From Rhizobium rosettiformans (GTDB lineage: Bacteria; Pseudomonadota; Alphaproteobacteria; Rhizobiales; Rhizobiaceae): 64,000 nt of DNA. The translations under genes were made by a program, and so were the position numbers. The stretch covers positions 3,872,001-3,936,000 of the forward strand of contig NZ_CP032405.1 of NCBI RefSeq assembly GCF_016806065.1, read 5' to 3'. The notes under the pieces are model-generated. The model saw only the letters and a list, made by a program, of their open reading frames with translations, ran no database searches and was not told the origin of the DNA. This document shows positions 56,258 through 64,000 of this stretch, in pieces. Within the stretch, counting starts at the first letter, position 1. Each line of letters begins with the position of its first letter.

Positions 56258-58009
56258 TTAGCTCGTCTGGCGACGCAGGAAGGCAGGAATTTCAAGCTGA
56301 TCGTCTTCGCTGGTGGCACGGGCCGGCGTGGCACGGCCGTGATCGTCGAGCTGGCCACGACGCGGAGCGTAGAGGCTGGCTTCGGCCGACAGCGGACGAC
56401 GCTGCTGCGATGCAGCGGCCGGAGCCGAACCGGTCATGTCACCCATGACAGGCTCTTCGTCAGCCTGGCGACCGAGCGAATTGGTGATTCGCTTCAAGAG
56501 CCCCATCGGTCCGCGCTCGTCCTGGGCAGCGGGTGCTGCCGGCTGGGCGCGATGATCGATCTCGGCACGCAGCACCGGCGGGAAGTCTTCCACCTTCGGC
56601 ATACGAACGGGCTCAGCAGCTGCCATGCGCGGCTCTGCCATGACAGGTGCCGGAGCGACCGGCGCCTGCATGACAGGTGCGGGCTGCTGCATCACCGGAG
56701 CCGGCTGGCTCATGATTGGCGCAGGCGCGACCGGCTGCATCATCTGCGGAGCCGGAGCAGCTTCCGGAGCCGGCGAAGCGAACAGACGGCTTGCCGGACG
56801 GAATTCCTGCTGCGGAGCAGGCTGCGGCTGGCTCATCACCGGCTGGCGGGCGGTTGCGATTTCGAGTTCGCGTTCCATTGCGGCTTCAGCCGAACGGATG
56901 GTGTCTGCGACCGGATCCATGGTCGGCTTGGGGGCCTGCGTCATTGCAGGCTGATATGCGGCCGGTGCCGGAGCAACGGCCGCGGAGGGACGCATAGCGG
57001 GCTTTGCGAGCGGAGCGGCTTCGAAGCCCTTGGAGGCAAGTGCTGCACGGTCGATGCCGGTGGCAACGACAGACACGCGGATGATGCCTTCGAGCGCTTC
57101 GTCGAAGGTGGCGCCCAAGATGATATTGGCGTCCGGGTCGACTTCTTCGCGAATACGGGTCGCAGCTTCGTCGACTTCGAAGAGGGTCAGATCACGACCG
57201 CCAGTGATGGAGATCAGGAGGCCCTGGGCGCCCTTCATCGAGGTTTCGTCGAGCAGCGGGTTTGCGATGGCAGCTTCTGCAGCCTGCATCGCACGGCCTT
57301 CGCCCGAAGCTTCGCCGGTACCCATCATGGCGCGACCCATTTCGCGCATCACGGAGCGAACGTCCGCGAAGTCGAGGTTGATCAGGCCTTCCTTGACCAT
57401 CAGGTCGGTGATGCAGGCAACGCCGGAATACAGAACCTGGTCGGCCATCGCGAAGGCGTCGGCAAAGGTGGTGCGATCGTTGGCGATGCGGAACAGGTTC
57501 TGGTTCGGGATGACGATCAGCGTGTCGACCGACTTCTGCAGTTCCTCGATGCCCTGCTCGGCAAGCCGCATGCGGCGCGCACCTTCGAAGTGGAACGGCT
57601 TGGTAACGACACCAACGGTCAGGATACCCTTGTTGCGGGCAGCCTGGGCGACGACCGGAGCAGCACCGGTACCGGTACCACCGCCCATGCCAGCGGTGAC
57701 GAAGCACATGTGGGTACCATTGAGATGGTCGATGATCTCGTCGATGCATTCTTCAGCGGCAGCGCGACCGACTTCCGGCTGGGAGCCGGCGCCGAGGCCT
57801 TCCGTGACATTGACGCCGAGCTGGATGATGCGCTCGGCCTTGGTCATGGTCAGCGCCTGGGCATCCGTGTTGGCAACGACGAAATCGACGCCCTGCAGAC
57901 CAGCGGTGATCATGTTGTTGACGGCATTGCCGCCACCGCCACCGACACCGAAGACGGTGATGCGGGGCTTCAGCTCAGTAATATCTGGCTTCTGCAGCTT
58001 GATGGTCAT
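56258..58009 (-). CDS. ftsZ: cell division protein FtsZ
   Basis: FtsZ is the tubulin-like GTPase that forms the division ring. The 583-residue protein has the GTP-binding GGGTGTG at 109-115, [13 protein letters not shown] near residue 20, and [12 protein letters not shown] long Pro/Ala/Gln/Met-rich linker (about 325-560), typical of rhizobial FtsZ, ends in the conserved C-terminal peptide [10 protein letters not shown] that binds FtsA. ATG 58007-58009 is the family start; a 15-residue longer frame is rejected. It is 96 bp downstream of ftsA. Confidence 0.97.
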   Translation of the reverse strand: MTIKLQKPDITELKPRITVFGVGGGGGNAVNNMITAGLQGVDFVVANTDAQALTMTKAERIIQLGVNVTEGLGAGSQPEVGRAAAEECIDEIIDHLNGTHMCFVTAGMGGGTGTGAAPVVAQAARNKGILTVGVVTKPFHFEGARRMRLAEQGIEELQKSVDTLIVIPNQNLFRIANDRTTFADAFAMADQVLYSGVACITDLMVKEGLINLDFADVRSVMREMGRAMMGTGEASGEGRAMQAAEAAIANPLLDETSMKGAQGLLISITGGRDLTLFEVDEAATRIREEVDPDANIILGATFDEALEGIIRVSVVATGIDRAALASKGFEAAPLAKPAMRPSAAVAPAPAAYQPAMTQAPKPTMDPVADTIRSAEAAMERELEIATARQPVMSQPQPAPQQEFRPASRLFASPAPEAAPAPQMMQPVAPAPIMSQPAPVMQQPAPVMQAPVAPAPVMAEPRMAAAEPVRMPKVEDFPPVLRAEIDHRAQPAAPAAQDERGPMGLLKRITNSLGRQADEEPVMGDMTGSAPAAASQQRRPLSAEASLYAPRRGQLDDHGRATPARATSEDDQLEIPAFLRRQTS

Positions 58010-58105
58010 GGTACCCGTTCCTTCTTTTTCCGGCCGCATCGCCAAGCCGGCCATGTCATTTCAACAGATTTCCCTTGGCCGAACCTTGTGTCCGACCGGG
58101 TAAAC

Positions 58106-59437
58106 TCAAAAACTCTCTTTCAGCCATTGGCCCATGCGGGCGAAGCGGCTGTTTCCGTTGCCGAAGGGCGAGAACAACCCGCCCTGCCCGGCATGTGTTT
58201 CCTGATCCGCCATCTGCGGATAGATCGTCAGCCCGACGGCCGTCGAAAAGGCCGGTCCCTTGGCTGCCGCCGGCAGACCCGAGACACCCATCGGACGACC
58301 GATACGCACGTTCCGGGCCAGAATGCGGCGGGCCGCTTCCGGCATACCCGTGAGCTGGCAGGCACCACCGGTCAGAACCACGCGCTTGCCAACCACCGGC
58401 GAGAAGCCCGACTTCTGGATCCGGTCGCGCAGCATTTCGAGGGTCTCCTCGATCCGCGCGCTGATGATCCGAGTCAGAAGCGCCTTCGACACCTGCGTCG
58501 GCTGATCGCGATCGTCCTCGCCGATCGGCGGAACGGACACGACCTCACGATCGTCGGCGCCGTTGGCGACAGCCGAACCGTGAACGACCTTCAGACGTTC
58601 TGCATCCTCGATACGGGTCGAAAGCCCGCGCGCCAGATCGGTCGTCACATGGTGACCACCAATCCCGATGGCGTCCGTATGGATCAGCTTGCCTTCGGCG
58701 AAGACAGAGATGGTGGTCATGCCACCGCCCATGTCGATCGCCGCGCAACCGAGCTCCACCTCGTCGTCGACCAAGGCTGCAAGGCCGCTGGCATAAGGCG
58801 TGGCAACCACACCTTCGACGGTCAGATGGGCGCGGTTGATGCAGAGCTCCAGATTGCGAAGCGCTGCACGTTCGGCCGTGACCACATGCATGTCGACGCC
58901 GAGAACGTCGCCATACATTCCAAGGGGATCACGGATTCCCCGCTCTCCGTCAAGAGAAAAGCCTGTCGGCAGCGAATGCAGCACGGCGCGGTCACTGCCC
59001 TGGGACTGCTGTCCGGCCGCAATCAAAACCTTGCGCAGGTCACCGGATTCGACTTCCTGACCACCGAGATCGATGGAGGCGGTATAGACATCAGAGCCGA
59101 TACGGCCGGCCGATACGTTGACGATCAGGCTCTCGACGGTGAGGCCCGCCATGCGTTCGGCAGCATCGACGGCAAGGCGCACGACATTTTCTACAGCATC
59201 CAGATCGGCGATCACACCCGACTTGATGCCATGCGAGCGCTGGTGACCAAGACCGATAACCTCGACATTGTGCGTGCGACCCGGCAGGACAGCCGACTCG
59301 CGGCGCGGCGTCAGGCGAGCGATGATGCAAACCACCTTGGTCGAGCCGATGTCGAGCACCGAAACGACATGTGCGCGCTTCGACGAGAGCGGCTTGGTGC
59401 GCGGAAAACCAAAGGAAGAGCCACCGAAGATGCTCAT
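58106..59437 (-). CDS. ftsA: cell division protein FtsA
   Basis: FtsA is an actin-like ATPase that tethers FtsZ to the membrane. The 443-residue protein shows SVLDIGSTKVVCIIA, the SHS2 insert region (IRDPLGMYGDVLGVDMHVV), CAAIDMGGGMTTISVF, and VVLTGGACQLTGM. The C-terminus ends in a short amphipathic helix (MGQWLKESF) that would bind the membrane. Its start overlaps the ftsQ stop by 4 bp. Confidence 0.97.
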   Translation of the reverse strand: MSIFGGSSFGFPRTKPLSSKRAHVVSVLDIGSTKVVCIIARLTPRRESAVLPGRTHNVEVIGLGHQRSHGIKSGVIADLDAVENVVRLAVDAAERMAGLTVESLIVNVSAGRIGSDVYTASIDLGGQEVESGDLRKVLIAAGQQSQGSDRAVLHSLPTGFSLDGERGIRDPLGMYGDVLGVDMHVVTAERAALRNLELCINRAHLTVEGVVATPYASGLAALVDDEVELGCAAIDMGGGMTTISVFAEGKLIHTDAIGIGGHHVTTDLARGLSTRIEDAERLKVVHGSAVANGADDREVVSVPPIGEDDRDQPTQVSKALLTRIISARIEETLEMLRDRIQKSGFSPVVGKRVVLTGGACQLTGMPEAARRILARNVRIGRPMGVSGLPAAAKGPAFSTAVGLTIYPQMADQETHAGQGGLFSPFGNGNSRFARMGQWLKESF

Positions 59438-60366
59438 ATCTTCCGCTCCAATTTCTTGAGGGCCTTGCGACGCTCTTCGAGTGCTGCCGTACGGCGCTCC
59501 TGCGCACCGGCAGTCAGGCGAATGGCGACACGATCCGGCAGACGGAGATCGACGACCGCGACGTCACGCGAAAGGACCTGCTGCTCTCCGTCGAAACGGT
59601 TAAGCAGAGCGAGAGCACCCGGCACATTTTCTTCCGGAAGACGAACGACAATGCCGTTCTCCATGTGAACGTCCCAGCGGCGACCGCCGACACGCACAAA
59701 GGCCTTCACCCGCGAGGCAATCGACGGCCACTTTGAAAACTCCTCATCGATGGCCGCAGCTGCGGTCTCGGCATCGCGCCCAACGAAGAGCGGAAGCGAG
59801 GCGAATTTGTTGTCGCGAAGGGGCGCAATGACCGAACCGGACCGCTCGATCAGCGAAAGGTCACTGCCATGCTGCCAGATACCGTAGGCCTGACGCTCGC
59901 GCAGAACCACTTCGACGGTCGACGGATAAACCTTGCGAACCTCTGCCGATTCGACCCATGGCAGCTCGGAGAGCGCCTTGCGGGCCGTAGCAATATCGAG
60001 ACCAAGCAGGCTGGTCGAGCCATCAAGCCCGAGCAACTGCAGAATATCGATCTCCGACGTATGCTGATTGCCGGAGACGCGAACATCTTCGACAGCAAAC
60101 CCGGCCGATGCCGTTACCTTTTGCACCACAACGGGACCATGACCACCGACGACCACGCCATGCAGACTGACCAAACCATAGAAAGTCGCAAGACTGACCT
60201 TCCCGAGATGGCGCGGGAGCGCGATACGGCCCGAGCACAAGGCAAGGACAAAGCGCACCAGGCGGCGCAGCGGACGCGGCAGCACCTTCGCCTCACCCGA
60301 GGCAGTCGGCGCAGCCGGATAAGCTCCGGACTCACCCACCAATTTGTTGCCGCTCAACGAGAACAA
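59434..60366 (-). CDS. ftsQ: cell division protein FtsQ (TTG start)
   Basis: FtsQ is a single-pass divisome scaffold that binds FtsB/FtsL. The protein (about 310 residues) has a cytoplasmic N-terminus, a membrane helix near residues 60-80, and a POTRA domain ([23 protein letters not shown]) then beta-rich C-terminal part. The family opening, Met-Phe-x-Leu-(T/S)-G, aligns with a TTG at 60364-60366; GGTGGAGG lies 7-8 bp upstream, which decides this start. The start overlaps the end of ddlB by 13 bp. Confidence 0.9.
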   Translation of the reverse strand: MFSLSGNKLVGESGAYPAAPTASGEAKVLPRPLRRLVRFVLALCSGRIALPRHLGKVSLATFYGLVSLHGVVVGGHGPVVVQKVTASAGFAVEDVRVSGNQHTSEIDILQLLGLDGSTSLLGLDIATARKALSELPWVESAEVRKVYPSTVEVVLRERQAYGIWQHGSDLSLIERSGSVIAPLRDNKFASLPLFVGRDAETAAAAIDEEFSKWPSIASRVKAFVRVGGRRWDVHMENGIVVRLPEENVPGALALLNRFDGEQQVLSRDVAVVDLRLPDRVAIRLTAGAQERRTAALEERRKALKKLERKI

Positions 60367-61280
60367 GAAGCGTCCTCCACCATCCAACGTACAAATTCAC
60401 CAAAGCTGTAGCCCGCAAGGGCAGCCATTTCCGGCAGCAACGAGGTGGGGGTCATGCCCGGCTGGTTATTGAGCTCCAGCCAAATCAGATCACCATCCTC
60501 GGAGAAGCGATCGTCGTAGCGGAAGTCGGACCGACTCACTCCGCGACACCCGAGCGCCTGATGTGCCTTCAGCGCTAATGATTGTATTTTTTGGTAAATT
60601 TTCGGTGAAATTTGCGCAGGAAGCACGTGCTCCGAACCACCCGCCGCATACTTGGAGTCGTAATCGTAGAAGCTGTTGCCGAGCGGCACGATCTCGGTCA
60701 CGCCGAGCACCTTGCCATCCATCACACCGCACGTCAGTTCCCGACCCGCGACATAACGTTCGACCATCACGAGATCGCCGTAACGCCATTCGCTCGACGT
60801 CAGGATCTGCGGCGGGTGCGCCATGTCCTCACGGACGATAACGACGCCGAAGCTCGAACCCTCACGAACCGGCTTGACGACATAGGGCGGCGCCATTGGA
60901 TGCGCATTGCCGACGTCGAAGCGGTTGATGACCATGGCTTCGGCGACAGGAATACCGGCCTGGGCGGCCACGATCTTCGCCTGCTTCTTGTCCATGGCTA
61001 GCGCCGAAGCAAGCACGCCGGAATGGGTATAGGGGATTTCGAGATATTCAAGCACGCCCTGAATGGTGCCATCTTCGCCATAGGGACCATGCAGCGCATT
61101 GAAGGCGACATCCGGCTTCAGATCCTCAAGGACACGACCGATATCGCGACCGACATCGACGCGCGTGACCTTGAAGCCCTCACCTTCGAGAGCCGAAGCG
61201 CAGGCGTCACCAGAGGACAAGCTCACAGGCCGCTCGGAGGACAATCCACCCATCAAAACCGCGACATGCTTGCCACTCAT
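60354..61280 (-). CDS. ddlB: D-alanine-D-alanine ligase
   Basis: Ddl joins two D-alanines for the cell-wall stem peptide. The 308-residue ATP-grasp enzyme has [38 protein letters not shown], and the Mg-binding [10 protein letters not shown]. It is followed by an overlapping ftsQ. The upstream 205 bp to the GGDEF gene contain TTAA-type repeats suggestive of CtrA sites. Confidence 0.96.
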   Translation of the reverse strand: MSGKHVAVLMGGLSSERPVSLSSGDACASALEGEGFKVTRVDVGRDIGRVLEDLKPDVAFNALHGPYGEDGTIQGVLEYLEIPYTHSGVLASALAMDKKQAKIVAAQAGIPVAEAMVINRFDVGNAHPMAPPYVVKPVREGSSFGVVIVREDMAHPPQILTSSEWRYGDLVMVERYVAGRELTCGVMDGKVLGVTEIVPLGNSFYDYDSKYAAGGSEHVLPAQISPKIYQKIQSLALKAHQALGCRGVSRSDFRYDDRFSEDGDLIWLELNNQPGMTPTSLLPEMAALAGYSFGEFVRWMVEDASCSR

Positions 61281-61356
61281 CTACGCCTCGCAAAATCTAA
61301 AATTCGACCGGCAATCGCACCGACTGCTCCGGCTTTGTCAGATCAGTTGAACAACA

Positions 61357-61388
61357 TTAAGGTTAATGAACCGTTTACTTTCGTTAAC
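61357..61388. promoter_or_regulatory. CtrA-box-like TTAA repeats upstream of ddlB-ftsQ
   Basis: TTAA at 61357, TTAA-N7-TTTAC at 61363-61378 and GTTAAC at 61383-61388 resemble the alphaproteobacterial CtrA box (TTAA-N7-TTAA, here one mismatch). They lie 80-110 bp upstream of ddlB. The rest of 61281-61485 shows another TTAAC (61470) but no clear -35/-10. Confidence 0.4.
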
Positions 61389-61485
61389 TTGCTCGCGAAA
61401 GCGCCTGCCCTGCAAGCCAAACAAAGACTTGAGGTTATGGCAAGAAGCCGATGAAAATACTGTAGAAGTTAACGGATGATCCGGA

Positions 61486-62340
61486 TCATGCGCTCAATCG
61501 GCCGAGCTCGATGCCAACTTGACCGTCGTCAGGAATGGATGCGCTGAGAGGCATTCCCGGGAGCTCTTTTGCATGCACGATTCGATTCCGACCGCTGGCC
61601 TTGGCGAGATAAAGGGCGCGGTCGGCCCCTGAAAAAAGCTCGCTGAAGCCGAGCTCGGCCACGCCTTCGGCAACCCCGGCAGATACCGAAATCGAAACGG
61701 GCCGCCCTGAGATTTCAAGACGCATCCCTTCCACAGATGCGCGGATCGCTTCTGCGATCTCCATCGCCTGCTCCGTCCCCTGCGCGGTCAAGAGCACGGC
61801 AAACTCCTCGCCGCCGATCCGGGCTATGGCCTCATCCGGGCCGAGCACATTCGTCAGGCAGTTCGCCGTTTCCACGATAACGTCGTCGCCGGCTTTGTGA
61901 CCGAGAGTGTCATTGACCGACTTGAAACGATCGATATCGAGCAGGATCAGAGCCACCGGCCCACGCGCGGCCTCGAACGCGTCGAGGAATGCCCGGCGGT
62001 TCATCAGACCGGACAGCATGTCGGTTCGACTCAACGTCTCGAAACGCTGGCGCGATACGCCAAGGTCATAGATCGCAAGGCCGACAACCGAATAGGCGAT
62101 CACGGCGACAATGAAGGAGACGGGCGGCGTCAGCATGGTCGCGACGACAAGCGCCGGCCCCAGAGGATAAGGCAGCAGCCCGAGACCGACGAGAATGAAG
62201 TGACTGATGACATTGAGGCCGTAGGCAAACACTGCGATCTTAGCTGCCATGGCCATAGCCTTCCACAGCACCGCCTGCCGCGAGGAAAACTCGCCAAGCG
62301 TGAGCTGCCGGATTACCCAGACATGCACCAGATCAAACAT
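61486..62340 (-). CDS. membrane GGDEF diguanylate cyclase within the dcw cluster
   Basis: This 284-residue protein is predicted to make cyclic di-GMP. A short N-terminal amphipathic part (VHVWVIRQLTLGEFSS) precedes two to three membrane helices (about 30-55, 62-92), then a GGDEF domain with GGEEF at 176-180, substrate motif DIDRFKSVND, and no visible inhibitory RxxD. It is a paralog of the protein at 46781-47629. It is placed between murB and ddlB, transcribed in the same direction, with a 68-bp gap from murB. Its ribosome-binding site is in a hairpin. Confidence 0.9.
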   Translation of the reverse strand: MFDLVHVWVIRQLTLGEFSSRQAVLWKAMAMAAKIAVFAYGLNVISHFILVGLGLLPYPLGPALVVATMLTPPVSFIVAVIAYSVVGLAIYDLGVSRQRFETLSRTDMLSGLMNRRAFLDAFEAARGPVALILLDIDRFKSVNDTLGHKAGDDVIVETANCLTNVLGPDEAIARIGGEEFAVLLTAQGTEQAMEIAEAIRASVEGMRLEISGRPVSISVSAGVAEGVAELGFSELFSGADRALYLAKASGRNRIVHAKELPGMPLSASIPDDGQVGIELGRLSA

Positions 62341-62343
62341 GAA

Positions 62344-62365
62344 GCTCCCCGAACCTCCGGGGAGC
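62344..62365 (-). promoter_or_regulatory. hairpin that buries the ribosome-binding site of the dcw-cluster GGDEF gene
   Basis: Minus-strand GCTCCCCG (62365-62358 complement) pairs perfectly with CGGGGAGC (62351-62344) across loop GAGGTT. The right arm contains GGGGAG, the only well-placed Shine-Dalgarno, 3-4 nt before the ATG at 62340. The hairpin should hide it; alternatively it is a terminator for murB read-through. Confidence 0.55.
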
Positions 62366-62408
62366 CTAATCGAGCGACGTTAAAACTTCGTAGGAAAAGG
62401 GCGCAGTA

Positions 62409-63383
62409 TCAGGCCTCGACAACACCCATGAACGGCTTCACCTCGCGGCCGGGCATGAAGATGCCGAGGCGCTTGATTTCCCATTCGAGCTTGATGCCTG
62501 AGGTCTCGAAAACCCGCTGACGCACGGTCTCGCCCAGGTATTCGAGATCGTAGCCCGTCGCATGGCCGACATTGATCATGAAATTGCAATGGAGCGACGA
62601 CATCTGCGCCCCGCCGATCATCAGACCGCGGCAGCCTGCCTCGTCGATCAACTCCCAGGCGGAATGCCCCTCCGGGTTCTTGAACGTCGAGCCACCGGTC
62701 TTTTCCTTGACCGGCTGCACCGTCTCACGATGGTGACGGACCGCGTCCATGTCGGCGCGGATCTTCGCCTTCTCTTCCGGATAGCCTTCGAAAAGCGCAC
62801 TGGTAAAGATCAGACCGTCCGGTGCTGCCGAGTGGCGATAGCTGTAGCCCATGTCGGCATTCGACAGGACGTGGACATTGCCCTTGCGATCGACGGCCTC
62901 GACCTCGATCAACCTGCCGGCCGTGTCACCGCCATTGGCGCCCGCATTCATGCGGATCGCACCACCGATCGAACCGGGAATGCCGTAGTAGAAGTGGAAT
63001 CCGCCGATATTGTTGTCCATCGCCATGGCGGCAATGTGCTTGTCCGGGCAGATCGCGCCGGCTCGAATCCGATTTTCGCCCGCAAGCTCCACCTGACCGA
63101 ACCCCTTGGCAGACAGACGGATGACCACACCGGGGATCCCGCCGTCACGCACGAGCAGGTTCGATCCGACGCCGACGACCGTCAGCGGCACTTCTTCCGG
63201 CAGAAGCTTCAGGAAACTGGTGAGGTCCTCGACGTCATGCGGCTGGAACATCAGCTCCGCGAGCCCGCCTGCCTGGAACCAGGTGACCCGGTCCATCGGC
63301 GCATCAGGCGTCAGCCGCCCCTTGAGATCATTAACTTCAGGGCCGAGCGACGCCAGAAGCTTTTCCCCATCCACCTGTTTCAT
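62409..63383 (-). CDS. murB: UDP-N-acetylenolpyruvoylglucosamine reductase
   Basis: MurB reduces UDP-GlcNAc-enolpyruvate to UDP-MurNAc with NADPH and FAD. The 324-residue protein has the FAD-binding [41 protein letters not shown], the catalytic Ser in [16 protein letters not shown] and the Glu in [12 protein letters not shown]. It directly follows murC with no gap. Confidence 0.97.
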   Translation of the reverse strand: MKQVDGEKLLASLGPEVNDLKGRLTPDAPMDRVTWFQAGGLAELMFQPHDVEDLTSFLKLLPEEVPLTVVGVGSNLLVRDGGIPGVVIRLSAKGFGQVELAGENRIRAGAICPDKHIAAMAMDNNIGGFHFYYGIPGSIGGAIRMNAGANGGDTAGRLIEVEAVDRKGNVHVLSNADMGYSYRHSAAPDGLIFTSALFEGYPEEKAKIRADMDAVRHHRETVQPVKEKTGGSTFKNPEGHSAWELIDEAGCRGLMIGGAQMSSLHCNFMINVGHATGYDLEYLGETVRQRVFETSGIKLEWEIKRLGIFMPGREVKPFMGVVEA

Positions 63384-64000
63384 TCAAGACTTTCCCGCAA
63401 TTGCATCTAGTTCCGTCGGCAAGGCAGCAGCCCACTGGGTAATGTTGCCAGCCCCCAACAGGACCACGAAATCACCCGGTTGTGCAATGCCCGCGACGAG
63501 AGAGGCGAGTTGATCCGGCGCGGCTAAGTAGCGCGCATCGCGATGACCGCCGGATTTTATGCGCGACACCAGCACCTCCGAATCGATCCCCTCGATCGGA
63601 TCTTCGCCCGCAGCGTAAACCGGCGAGAGGAAGATCGTGTCCGCATCGTTGAAGCAGTTGGCGAAGTCGTCGAAAAGGCTGGCGAGGCGTGAAAAGCGAT
63701 GAGGCTGATGCACCGCGATGATTCGCCCCTGACAGGCTTCGCGCGCCGCTCTGAGCACAGCCTTGATCTCCACCGGGTGATGGCCGTAGTCATCGAAGAC
63801 CTGCACGCCATTGGACTGCCCGGTCAACGTGAAGCGCCGCTTGACGCCACCGAAGCCGGCAAGCCCCTTGCGAATCCCCTCTTCCGAAATGTCGAGCCGG
63901 TTCGCGACAGCGATTGCGGCGCAGGCATTGGAGATATTGTGCCGCCCGGGCATTGGCAGCACCAGATCCTTGAAGGTGAAGACGCGCCCCGTTCGGCGAC
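63384..64000 (-). CDS. murC: UDP-N-acetylmuramate-alanine ligase (partial)
   Basis: This is the C-terminal part of MurC, which adds L-alanine to UDP-MurNAc. The frame is open to the right window edge, and the true start lies outside. Visible motifs: [46 protein letters not shown] and [10 protein letters not shown]. The upstream residues continue in frame past the GTG at 63960-63962, so that codon is internal. Confidence 0.95.
   Translation of the reverse strand, partial: RRTGRVFTFKDLVLPMPGRHNISNACAAIAVANRLDISEEGIRKGLAGFGGVKRRFTLTGQSNGVQVFDDYGHHPVEIKAVLRAAREACQGRIIAVHQPHRFSRLASLFDDFANCFNDADTIFLSPVYAAGEDPIEGIDSEVLVSRIKSGGHRDARYLAAPDQLASLVAGIAQPGDFVVLLGAGNITQWAAALPTELDAIAGKS

Noticed and set aside
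56560-57000. Periodic Pro/Ala/Met/Gln-coding repeats considered as a CRISPR or minisatellite
   Set aside because: Irregular period and in-frame coding for the FtsZ linker; no spacer-repeat structure.
56339-59668. 1109-codon open frame on the plus strand opposite ftsZ and ftsA
   Set aside because: It mirrors two certain division genes; GC-rich codon bias in Rhizobiaceae leaves long stop-free antisense frames, and its translation is Arg/His/Asp-rich without any domain.

Overview
This 64 kb window looks like the chromosome of a member of the Rhizobiaceae (Alphaproteobacteria; Rhizobium/Agrobacterium and close relatives). The evidence is high GC, uniform codon use, a circularly permuted two-piece tmRNA gene, an alphaproteobacterial SspB, a long-linker FtsZ, the gene order murC-murB-ddlB-ftsQ-ftsA-ftsZ-lpxC-bamD-recN-ligA, and promoter-like hexamers resembling the rhizobial CTTGAC-N17-CTATAT consensus. 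I see no insertion sequence, prophage, CRISPR array, rRNA or tRNA gene. Most of the window is conserved core genome, and I did not find a convincing new multi-gene system. The most interesting signals are non-coding structures and a diguanylate cyclase gene placed inside the cell-division cluster.

Layout. 1-3.9 kb (+): 5'-edge serB, an acetyltransferase and a membrane GGDEF/EAL protein. 3.9-9.4 kb (-): thyA-folA, then a membrane quality-control block hflK-hflC-DUF2065-degP. 9.5-11.1 kb (+): the tmRNA gene ssrA, then sspB, whose product hands tmRNA-tagged proteins to ClpXP, then DUF4169 and ribbon-helix-helix genes. 11.1-20.8 kb (-): a large AsmA-like protein, a FAD-linked glycolate/lactate-type dehydrogenase and a two-gene RND efflux pump. 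21-25.4 kb: uvrD/pcrA and a family 25 glycosyltransferase (+), then tdk and a DUF6074-like gene (-). 25.6-32.2 kb: membrane-bound PQQ glucose dehydrogenase (-), divergent from pncA and then panC-panB, an orphan ORF and azlCD (+).

32.2-37.4 kb: pepP, a DUF1127-like miniprotein, prmA, a SCO1-like copper protein and two membrane proteins. 37.6-40.7 kb (+): a chemoreceptor with a C-terminal W-x-x-F tether, cheW, and a small secreted protein behind an AT-rich promoter. 40.7-47.6 kb: creA and a DEDDh exonuclease (-), then an acetyltransferase, a DEAD-box helicase with a hexapeptide-repeat tail, the TIGR02587/TIGR02588 membrane pair and a GGDEF protein (+). 47.6-64 kb (-): ligA, an EEP-family hydrolase, a cardiolipin-synthase-like protein, recN, bamD, lpxC and the dcw cluster ftsZ-ftsA-ftsQ-ddlB-(GGDEF)-murB-murC, with murC cut by the window edge.

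Functional themes. Envelope building and division: the dcw genes with lpxC, bamD, an asmA-like gene and a cls-like gene. Protein quality control: degP, hflKC, ssrA/sspB and pepP. DNA metabolism: thyA, folA, tdk, uvrD, recN, ligA and an exonuclease. Cyclic-di-GMP signalling: three GGDEF proteins, two of them close paralogs with the same layout. Start codons were chosen by family length and Shine-Dalgarno spacing. Several genes need starts different from the longest open frame, including TTG for ftsQ and tdk and GTG for prmA.
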